Below are positions 1 to 4,425 of a DNA stretch of 10,629 bases, one piece after another. Each line of letters opens with the position of its first letter. Within the stretch, counting starts at the first letter, position 1. The notes beneath the pieces are model-generated. The model was not told where the DNA came from. It worked only from the letters and a program-made list of their open reading frames with translations, and made no database searches. The translations under genes and the position numbers were made by a program. This stretch comes from JAQBRD01 sp041158765 (GTDB taxonomy: Bacteria > Patescibacteriota > Minisyncoccia > Phycocordibacterales > PALSA-1337). The stretch covers positions 1 through 10,629 of the forward strand of contig JBEBAU010000034.1 in the NCBI GenBank assembly GCA_041158765.1. Direction: 5' to 3'.

Positions 1-100
1 GGAGACCCGACGTGCGTGATATGCTTTGCATAATCAGAGTTGGTTCGGAGGTTGTCTGCAAGGACTTTTTGGCACATCCGTGACAAAAGACGAAGTCCAT
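1..100 (-). CDS. Possible 5' end of an unrecognised gene (partial)
   Basis: An open frame of 33 codons begins at an ATG at position 100 and runs off the left window edge without a stop. It starts MDFVFCHGCAKK, so a CxxC pair at residues 6 and 9 hints at a zinc knuckle, but I recognise no family. It lies 36 bases beyond the dut stop on the same strand and could be the next gene of a tmk-dut operon. There is no Shine-Dalgarno sequence. Competing short open frames exist on the plus strand here, so this may be non-coding. Confidence 0.25.
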   Translation of the reverse strand, partial: MDFVFCHGCAKKSLQTTSEPTLIMQSISRTSGL

Positions 101-136
101 AAAACAGTCTCACACAAAGAACGAGGGGCGTCAATC

Positions 137-559
137 CTATTTCCCCGTACTACCAAATCCACCGACACCACGAGCCGTTTCAGACAAATCTGCTACTTCT
201 ACAATTTCAGGATGAGCTACTGGTTGAATAAGTAGCTGACAAACCTTATGACCCTTTTCGAATACATATGTTTCATCTGAAAGATTCACAACACCGACAC
301 CAATTTCTCCTCGATATCCCGAATCAATTACTCCACCAAGTGTTTTGATACCGTGTTTGTGTGAAAGACCACTCTTGTCCCAAATAAGGCCAACATATCC
401 TTCCGGAATTTCTAGAGCAATACCAGTAGATATTGATTTACGCTCCCCTGGTGCAAGACTAATTGTTTCAGGTGTATACAGATCGAGCCCAGCATCCCCC
501 ACATGAGCAAATGACGGAATTCGAGCATCAGGATGCAGTTTTTTTGCATGTAATTTCAT
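137..559 (-). CDS. dut: dUTP diphosphatase (dUTPase)
   Basis: Hydrolyses dUTP to dUMP and pyrophosphate in the cytoplasm, keeping uracil out of DNA and supplying dUMP to thymidylate synthase. All five motifs of the trimeric dUTPase family are visible in a 140-residue protein: DAGLDLY (22-28), DKSGL (61-65), GGVIDSGYRGEI (75-86), GHKVCQLLIQP (103-113) and the glycine-rich C-terminal RGVGGFGSTG (130-139) that closes over the active site. Length is normal. I chose the ATG at 559 (MKLHAKK) over an in-frame TTG at 577, because family proteins start about here and a -10 box lies 6 bases upstream. The dCTP deaminase Dcd shares the fold, but the five-motif order and SGL motif favour dUTPase. It follows tmk by 37 bases on the same strand. 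Confidence 0.95.
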   Translation of the reverse strand: MKLHAKKLHPDARIPSFAHVGDAGLDLYTPETISLAPGERKSISTGIALEIPEGYVGLIWDKSGLSHKHGIKTLGGVIDSGYRGEIGVGVVNLSDETYVFEKGHKVCQLLIQPVAHPEIVEVADLSETARGVGGFGSTGK

Positions 560-565
560 ATGTAT

Positions 566-571
566 AGTATA
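566..571 (-). promoter_or_regulatory. Putative -10 box of dut, leaderless type
   Basis: TATACT on the minus strand ends 6 bases before the dut ATG. Initiation about 7 bases downstream would place the first transcribed base on the start codon itself. I see no good -35 hexamer. dut could also be read through from tmk. Confidence 0.4.
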
Positions 572-596
572 CAACAATCAAACCACCTTAATACGC

Positions 597-1289
597 TTAC
601 GCCTTCGATATCCGAGCTTTTGGTGCGTGTACTTTTGACGCTCGCGTTTTCAATACACTCGATATCGCTTTGTCGAATTGAGCTGAAACACTTTCAAGTG
701 ATGCATCTGCATCAATAACAGCATAGGGCTCTTGTATATGTGAAAGGAAATCTCGATACCCCGCACGAATACGTTCATGAAAATCAATTTTGCGTTCATC
801 AAAATGGTTAATGTCAATCATTTGCATTTGACGAGAAGCGACTCGAGCAAGTCCTATCTTCGGTGTTACATCGAGGAAAATATAGAGGTCTGGCTTTTTT
901 TCTGAAAGAAATACATCGCGCATTGACCAAAAAAGATCTTTGAGGCCGTGAGCTTGCTGTCCAAATATCTGATATGCATATGAACAACAATCGAATCTGT
1001 CGGTGACGACGTGACTACCCCGCTCAAGTGCTGGGAGAATGAGGTTTTTCATATGATCGTGGCGAGCGGCCCAAAAAAGTCCAAATTGTGTTGGGCCGCT
1101 CGCTTGCCCTGAATGTTCGTGTTTCAAAATAATATTTCGGATCACTTCCCCATACGGCGATCCTCCCGGCTCACGAGTAATCACCAGTTCAGCATCACCA
1201 AAACGCTCACGCAAACGTTTCACTTGTGTGCTTTTGCCAGAACCCTCACCACCCATAATTGCAATAAAAATTGGTGCGCTCTTTTTCAT
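597..1289 (-). CDS. tmk: Thymidylate kinase (dTMP kinase)
   Basis: Phosphorylates dTMP to dTDP with ATP in the cytoplasm, the step after ThyA. The 230-residue protein has the P-loop GGEGSGKST (13-21), the dTMP-binding REPGG (39-43) followed by GEVIR, and TDRF (96-99) with the following SYAYQ segment typical of the family. A lid/LID-side region carries DERKIDFHERIRAGY (164-178), close to the family's FxxRVRxGY signature. The length is slightly above usual because of a basic, alanine-rich tail (about 215-230). I chose the ATG at 1289 (MKKSAPIF), which puts the P-loop at the usual distance; AAGAGAT just upstream is a weak Shine-Dalgarno sequence. An upstream ATG pair at 1307/1304 is possible, while the longer frame back to 1385 would run through the thyA promoter and is unlikely. 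It diverges from thyA and is followed by dut. Confidence 0.93.
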   Translation of the reverse strand: MKKSAPIFIAIMGGEGSGKSTQVKRLRERFGDAELVITREPGGSPYGEVIRNIILKHEHSGQASGPTQFGLFWAARHDHMKNLILPALERGSHVVTDRFDCCSYAYQIFGQQAHGLKDLFWSMRDVFLSEKKPDLYIFLDVTPKIGLARVASRQMQMIDINHFDERKIDFHERIRAGYRDFLSHIQEPYAVIDADASLESVSAQFDKAISSVLKTRASKVHAPKARISKA

Positions 1290-1302
1290 ATCTCTTAACC
1301 TC

Positions 1303-1330
1303 ATCATAACAAAGAGGATGTAAATAACAA
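1303..1330 (-). promoter_or_regulatory. Putative sigma70-type promoter of tmk
   Basis: On the minus strand TTGTTA (1325-1330) is separated by 16 bases from an extended -10, TGTTATGAT, whose hexamer is at 1303-1308. The hexamer ends 13 bases before the tmk ATG, predicting a leader of only about 7 bases. Confidence 0.45.
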
Positions 1331-1336
1331 CGGAAA

Positions 1337-1353
1337 AGGTGTAAAATACACCT
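1337..1353. promoter_or_regulatory. Perfect palindrome upstream of thyA, candidate operator
   Basis: AGGTGTA-AAA-TACACCT is a perfect 7+3+7 inverted repeat ending 11 bases before the thyA ATG. It contains TAAAAT (1342-1347), the best candidate -10 box for thyA, so a dimeric regulator bound here would cover the promoter. It lies between the divergent tmk and thyA genes. The sequence does not match the NrdR box or another operator I can name. A hairpin in the thyA leader is possible but would need an upstream start. Confidence 0.4.
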
Positions 1354-1364
1354 ATCAAAAAACT

Positions 1365-2315
1365 ATGAACACTACACAACAACATACCTCACACGCAGAC
1401 ATCACTTACCTCAACCTTGTGAAGCACATTCTTGATACCGGAACAGTCAAAACCGACCGTACTGGCACTGGAACCAAAAGCATTTTCGGCACACAAATGC
1501 GCTTCGACCTTGCCGCAGGATTCCCATTGCTCACCACAAAAAAGGTGAATTTCAATTCAATTCTCCATGAGCTCTTGTGGTTCCTGAAGGGTGACACGAA
1601 TATTCGCTATCTCGTTGAGAATAGCGTTGGTATCTGGAATGAGTGGCCATATAAGGCATATTTGAAAGCACATGACATGCCGATTCCCGCATCAAGTTCC
1701 GACACATGGAAAACCGGCCTCAAGGAATTCATCGAGAAGATTCGCACCGACAGCGTCTTCGCTGCCAAATGGGGTAACCTTGGTCCTGTCTATGGCTATC
1801 AATGGATGTCGTGGCCTACCCCATCTGGTGCATCTATCAATCAGATTGCCGAGGCAGTCAAACTCCTTCGAACCAAGCCTGATTCGCGTCGTATCATTGT
1901 CAGTGCGTGGAATCCTGCGGATATTGAGGAAATGGACAAGGCCGGTCTTCCGCCGTGCCACTGTCTATTCCAATTCTATGTCGCTAACGGCAAGCTTTCT
2001 TGCCAGCTCTATCAACGGAGCGCCGATACATTCCTTGGTGTGCCGTTTAATATCGCGAGCTATGCATTGCTCACCATGATGATGGCGCAGGTTGCGGGAC
2101 TCAAACTTGGTGAATTTGTGTGGACCGGTGGCGACACGCACCTCTATTCAAATCACTTCAATCAAGCAAACGAGCAACTCTCTCGGGAGCCGCGTCCGAT
2201 GCCAACAGTGAAGATCAATCCAAATGTGAAAGAAATCACCGACTTCACCGCCACTGATTTCGAACTCGTTGGTTACGATCCCCACGGTCCTATCAAAGCA
2301 CCCGTTGCTGTCTAA
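1365..2315 (+). CDS. thyA: Thymidylate synthase (ThyA type)
   Basis: Converts dUMP to dTMP using 5,10-methylene-tetrahydrofolate as carbon and hydride donor, releasing dihydrofolate; a cytoplasmic homodimer. The catalytic cysteine is C198 in LPPCHCLFQFYV (195-206). Also visible are the phosphate-binding DRTGTGT (31-37) and DSRRIIVSAWNP (173-184), the folate/dUMP segment QRSADTFLGVPFNIASYA (217-234), GDTHLYSNH (256-264) and the C-terminal APVAV. At 316 residues it belongs to the long form, as in Lactobacillus casei, with an extra segment at about 94-135 that the 264-residue Escherichia coli enzyme lacks. The ATG at 1365 is the only sensible start; there is no Shine-Dalgarno sequence. It diverges from tmk, converges on the dCMP deaminase, and is close to a DHFR-like gene that would recycle its product. 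Confidence 0.97.
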   Translation: MNTTQQHTSHADITYLNLVKHILDTGTVKTDRTGTGTKSIFGTQMRFDLAAGFPLLTTKKVNFNSILHELLWFLKGDTNIRYLVENSVGIWNEWPYKAYLKAHDMPIPASSSDTWKTGLKEFIEKIRTDSVFAAKWGNLGPVYGYQWMSWPTPSGASINQIAEAVKLLRTKPDSRRIIVSAWNPADIEEMDKAGLPPCHCLFQFYVANGKLSCQLYQRSADTFLGVPFNIASYALLTMMMAQVAGLKLGEFVWTGGDTHLYSNHFNQANEQLSREPRPMPTVKINPNVKEITDFTATDFELVGYDPHGPIKAPVAV

Positions 2316-2332
2316 CCCCCCCCCTCGGGGTT
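2314..2332 (+). other. C9 tract and small hairpin at the thyA stop
   Basis: Nine cytosines (2316-2324) directly follow the TAA stop. AACCCC (2314-2319) can pair with GGGGTT (2327-2332). It precedes the main terminator and may be an accessory hairpin. Such a homopolymer is also a place where assembly or polymerase slippage errors occur; lying outside the reading frame, it would not change ThyA. Confidence 0.4.
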
Positions 2333-2338
2333 TGCAAC

Positions 2339-2366
2339 AAAAACTCCCAATTTCTTGGGAGTTTTT
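2339..2366. terminator. Bidirectional intrinsic terminator between thyA and the dCMP deaminase gene
   Basis: Perfect 12-bp stem (2339-2350 with 2355-2366) around CTCCCAA-TTTC-TTGGGAG, with a four-base loop. The A run on one side and T run on the other make it a U-tract terminator in both directions. It sits between two convergent genes and ends 2 bases from the deaminase stop codon at 2369. Confidence 0.9.
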
Positions 2367-2368
2367 TA

Positions 2369-2875
2369 TTATTTTTGATTTGAATATTCTTCAAACGTCG
2401 TATCAACGAGCTCAAATTTCACCTTGCTTATTTTGAAAATCTTTTTTGTTTTTTGACCAGCATGATAATCCTTGGTAGCAACAACTCGGACAATACCTGA
2501 ATTAATGATAGTTTTTGCGCAGGTATAACAAGGGGTCATTTTGCAATAGAGGGTCGAACCCTGAAGAGCTATTCCCATTCGAGCGGCTTGAGCAATGGCA
2601 TTTTCTTCAGCATGAATTGTACGAATACAGTGCTGAGATGATGAATCGTCTTCATGAATAACTCTGTGCATTTCGTGCCCGACATCATCGCAGTGGTCAA
2701 CTCCAATTGGTGAGCCAACATATCCAGTCGTTAGTATCCTCTTATCTTTTACTATTACACATCCCGACTTTCCGCGATCACAAGTGGCGCGTGTAGCAAC
2801 CATACCCATAATACCAATGAAATACTCATCCCATGAGGGGCGCGGATTTTTTATTCCCTTTTTCAGCTTTGTCAT
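2369..2875 (-). CDS. Deoxycytidylate (dCMP) deaminase, ComEB-like
   Basis: Zinc-dependent deamination of dCMP to dUMP, feeding thymidylate synthase. The 168-residue protein has the cytidine-deaminase signature: HAE (88-90), with E90 as proton shuttle, and PCYTC (115-119), with C116 and C119 plus H88 as zinc ligands. RPSWDEYF (12-19), RATCDRGKSGCVIVKDKRILTTGY (29-52) and the SP-G-HC segment before HCIRTIHAE match the dCMP deaminase/ComEB subgroup rather than tRNA or cytosine deaminases. KTIINSGIVRVV (121-132) is also typical. Start ATG at 2875; a TATAAT box lies 6 bases upstream and there is no Shine-Dalgarno sequence. It diverges from the DHFR gene across 29 bases and converges on thyA. Some ComEB proteins have been linked to DNA uptake, but the cluster here argues for nucleotide metabolism. 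Confidence 0.92.
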   Translation of the reverse strand: MTKLKKGIKNPRPSWDEYFIGIMGMVATRATCDRGKSGCVIVKDKRILTTGYVGSPIGVDHCDDVGHEMHRVIHEDDSSSQHCIRTIHAEENAIAQAARMGIALQGSTLYCKMTPCYTCAKTIINSGIVRVVATKDYHAGQKTKKIFKISKVKFELVDTTFEEYSNQK

Positions 2876-2904
2876 ACTGAAATTATACCTTACAATAGAG
2901 TGAC
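2876..2904. promoter_or_regulatory. 29-bp divergent promoter region: deaminase gene / DHFR gene
   Basis: TATAAT on minus (2882-2887) and TACAAT on plus (2891-2896) sit back to back, three bases apart, 6 and 8 bases from the two start codons. TTGTCA (2870-2875), 15 bases before the plus -10, could be its -35, and would overlap the deaminase start codon. Two polymerases could not occupy both at once, so expression would be mutually exclusive at any instant. Confidence 0.5.
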
Positions 2905-3450
2905 ATGAAAACTTTCATCATTGCCGCAGTTTCAGCAGATGGCTTTATTGCAAAAGACGCAACGCACGCTGCTTTTTGGACAAGCAAAGAAGACAAAGCT
3001 CGCTTTGTGAAACTCACCCGCGAAGCTGGAGTTGTTATTATGGGTTCAACAACATACGCAACACTCCCTCGCCCCCTCAAAGAACGCCGCAATATTGTAT
3101 ATACAAAAAGCAAGACATTTGAAAATCCCGAAACCGAAACAACTCAAGAAAAGCCACAGGATCTCATTGAACGTTTAAAAAAAGAGCTCGGTCCAGATGG
3201 TAAACCAATACAAAGCATCGCTATCTGTGGTGGTTCACAAATTTATAGCATGTTTTTGAAAGCACGAGTTGTAGACAAAATCTATCTCACCATTGAACCA
3301 ATTATTTTTGGCAAAGGCATATCACTTTTCAATGAAGAATTAAGTATTCATTTGAAACTCGTCGCAGCCCAAGGTACTCCAAGCGGCTCCCTCCTCCTCG
3401 AATACGATGTTGACTATAACGGCACCAACAGTGTTCAGGCAACGAAATAA
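2905..3450 (+). CDS. Dihydrofolate reductase-like protein (DHFR/RibD-C superfamily)
   Basis: Probably reduces dihydrofolate to tetrahydrofolate with NADPH, regenerating the cofactor ThyA consumes. In the 181-residue protein IAAVSADGFIAKD (6-18), W25 and D30 (aligning by eye with W22 and D27 of E. coli FolA), VIMGSTTYATLPRPL (44-58) and ICGGSQIY (107-114) follow the DHFR pattern, including the paired glycines that bind NADPH. The back half, TIEPIIFGKGISLF (129-142), resembles the RibD C-terminal reductase type (P-x-x-x-G-x-G-x-x-LF) more than classical FolA. A pterin or pyrimidine reductase is therefore an alternative, but ThyA, dUTPase, dCMP deaminase and thymidylate kinase next door favour DHFR. 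The tail after about 170 is unconserved-looking. The start at 2905 fits the family N-terminus; AGAG upstream is at best a weak ribosome-binding site. Confidence 0.82.
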   Translation: MKTFIIAAVSADGFIAKDATHAAFWTSKEDKARFVKLTREAGVVIMGSTTYATLPRPLKERRNIVYTKSKTFENPETETTQEKPQDLIERLKKELGPDGKPIQSIAICGGSQIYSMFLKARVVDKIYLTIEPIIFGKGISLFNEELSIHLKLVAAQGTPSGSLLLEYDVDYNGTNSVQATK

Positions 3451-3477
3451 CGACTTATTGATAAACCAAAATAAAAG

Positions 3478-3521
3478 ACCTTTTTGAAGAGGCCTCCCCG
3501 GACGGTCTCTGAACAAAAGGT
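3478..3521 (-). terminator. Hairpin A, probable terminator, with loop TCCCCGGAC
   Basis: Inner stem 3488-3494 with 3504-3510 (seven pairs, one G-T) closes a nine-base loop TCCCCGGAC (3495-3503). Below it lie a GA/GA double mismatch and a seven-pair outer stem (3478-3484 with 3515-3521). Read on minus it is followed by TCTTTTATTTT, so it could back up the stronger hairpin B behind rplK. It has no U tract on plus. Its loop and inner stem are closely related to those of hairpin B. Confidence 0.55.
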
Positions 3522-3535
3522 ATCTATCATTATAG

Positions 3536-3608
3536 AAACAAATAAAAAATCTCTTTCGCAAGAGGACTACCCGGACGTCCTTGAGCGAAAGAGATTTTTT
3601 ATTTGTTT
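3536..3608. terminator. Hairpin B: 24-bp perfect stem after rplK, loop TACCCGGAC
   Basis: A perfect 24-bp outer stem (3536-3559 with 3585-3608) is interrupted by an AA/GA mismatch and continues as a six-pair inner stem (3562-3567 with 3577-3582, one G-T). This closes the nine-base loop TACCCGGAC (3568-3576). T-rich runs lie on both sides, so it can terminate rplK (stop two bases away) and, in the other direction, the DHFR gene. The stem is far longer than a typical terminator needs. Confidence 0.85.
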
Positions 3609-3610
3609 AT

Positions 3611-4033
3611 TTATTTTACGTCTACTCCCATTGAACGAGCAGATCCTTCAATAATCTTCATTGCTGCCTCGATGTCAGTTGCATTGAGGTCTGGCATCTT
3701 CTTTTCAGCAATTTCGCGAATCTGAGCCTTGGTGATCGTACCAACCTTCTTGGTATTTGGCTTTCCTGATCCCTTCTCCTGCTTAATAGCCTTGAGAATA
3801 AGTGAGCTTGCTGGAGGAGTCTTGAGTTTGAAATCGTATGAACGATCATCAAAAACTGAAATCTCAACTGGAACAATATCTCCCATCATATTCTTGGTTG
3901 CATCGTTGAACTTCTTCACGAAGTCTCCGATATTGATACCTGCCTGACCGAGAGCAGGACCTACTGGAGGCGCAGGATTAGCCTTGCCACCAGCAATCTG
4001 AAGTTTGAGTTTCTTTACTACTTTTTTAGCCAT
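3611..4033 (-). CDS. rplK: 50S ribosomal protein L11
   Basis: Binds the GTPase-associated region of 23S rRNA and forms the base of the L7/L12 stalk, where elongation and release factors act. The 140-residue length is standard. The N-terminal domain shows KLQIAGGKANPAPPVGPALG (10-29) with the conserved proline helix, then GINIGDFVKKFNDAT (32-46). The C-terminal RNA-binding domain contains KTPPASSLILKA (71-82), a GS-KPN segment and the ending IIEGSARSMGVDV (127-139). The start ATG at 4033 gives the usual MAKK beginning; there is no Shine-Dalgarno sequence. In most bacteria rplK lies directly between nusG and rplA. Here two other genes separate it from nusG and a terminator follows it, so it is a single-gene unit, and any L1 gene must be elsewhere. 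Confidence 0.98.
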   Translation of the reverse strand: MAKKVVKKLKLQIAGGKANPAPPVGPALGQAGINIGDFVKKFNDATKNMMGDIVPVEISVFDDRSYDFKLKTPPASSLILKAIKQEKGSGKPNTKKVGTITKAQIREIAEKKMPDLNATDIEAAMKIIEGSARSMGVDVK

Positions 4034-4059
4034 ATATTTGTTGGGTTTTTTAAGGGAAC

Positions 4060-4099
4060 GTACTCGGGAGACTTACATTGAGTACTCTCGATGATTATA
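4060..4099 (-). promoter_or_regulatory. rplK -10 box and structured leader
   Basis: TATAAT on minus (4094-4099) would start a transcript near 4087, giving rplK a leader of about 54 bases. Within it GAGTAC (4080-4085) can pair with GTACTC (4060-4065) around a 14-base loop. The -35 region is weak. This is the longest predicted leader in the window, in contrast to the near-leaderless genes. Confidence 0.45.
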
Positions 4100-4110
4100 A
4101 TTTTAGAAAA

Positions 4111-4154
4111 CCCCGAGAAGCGCGAGGTGTGAAGATAGTACCTCACTTTTCACA
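4111..4154 (-). promoter_or_regulatory. Alternative hairpins between the small membrane gene and rplK
   Basis: On minus, CCTCG (4123-4127) can pair with CGGGG (4111-4115) ahead of TTTT, resembling a weak terminator. The same CCTC bases can instead pair with the GAGGT made from 4140-4144, which would disrupt it. A third pairing, 4128-4133 with 4149-4154, is also possible. The arrangement could be a weak attenuator; the stems are short. Confidence 0.25.
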
Positions 4155-4169
4155 AAGTTGCAACTAAGC

Positions 4170-4337
4170 TTATTTGGAAAGGGGTCTCAAGCCGTTCTTC
4201 CACAAAACATCTACCTTAGCCTTGACCTCAGCCATATCAGTGCCAATAACCTCAACCTTATCGAAGGTCTTTTTCAAAAAATATCCAATAACCGTCACAA
4301 GAATAGTTATTACCGCAAGTAGTATTTCAGAATTCAT
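4170..4337 (-). CDS. Small single-pass membrane protein, unknown function
   Basis: A 55-residue protein that I do not recognise. Residues 4-21 (EILLAVITILVTVIGYFL) form one hydrophobic helix long enough to span the membrane, preceded by a very short N-terminus. A charged, probably helical stretch with KKTFDKVEV and AEVKAKVDVLWKNG follows and ends in RPLSK. A lone membrane anchor with a cytoplasmic amphipathic tail suggests a regulator or partner of a membrane complex; the adjacent SPFH protein is the obvious candidate, 88 bases upstream on the same strand. It has a well-formed promoter of its own whose -10 ends 6 bases before the ATG, which supports both the start and the reality of the gene. 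No Shine-Dalgarno sequence. The layout loosely resembles short haemolysin/holin-like proteins, but I would not assign that function. Confidence 0.7.
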   Translation of the reverse strand: MNSEILLAVITILVTVIGYFLKKTFDKVEVIGTDMAEVKAKVDVLWKNGLRPLSK

Positions 4338-4343
4338 ACATAC

Positions 4344-4372
4344 ACAATATCAATTCAAAAATACCCACGCAA
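4344..4372 (-). promoter_or_regulatory. Promoter of the 55-residue membrane protein, leaderless type
   Basis: TTGCGT (4367-4372), a 17-base spacer, then TATTGT (4344-4349) on minus. The -10 ends 6 bases before the ATG at 4337, so the predicted start of transcription coincides with the start codon. The rest of 4338-4425 holds no other recognisable feature. Confidence 0.5.
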
Positions 4373-4425
4373 GACCAAAAACTACAAAAATTTTATCAGG
4401 ATTTCATTTTATGTGGATAACAACG

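Noticed and set aside
36..60. GGTTCGGAGG resembling a tRNA T-loop
   Set aside because: No complementary T stem, acceptor stem or anticodon arm can be formed around it on either strand.
26..235. Plus-strand open frame of 69 codons overlapping the 3' end of dut
   Set aside because: Its second half is antisense to the well-supported dUTPase C-terminus, the translation matches no family and there is no promoter or ribosome-binding site.
1290..1385. N-terminal extension of thymidylate kinase with a hydrophobic stretch
   Set aside because: The extra residues run through the divergent thyA promoter and past the thyA start. Cytoplasmic thymidylate kinases have no membrane segment, and the ATG at 1289 places the P-loop normally.
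1672..2079. 135-codon open frame inside thyA in another frame
   Set aside because: A shadow of the thyA coding sequence; basic, serine-rich translation with no recognisable domain.
3478..3608. The two related hairpins as a CRISPR array or integron attC sites
   Set aside because: Only two units, no constant repeats with spacers and no integron core sites. The structures end in U tracts, so terminators fit better.
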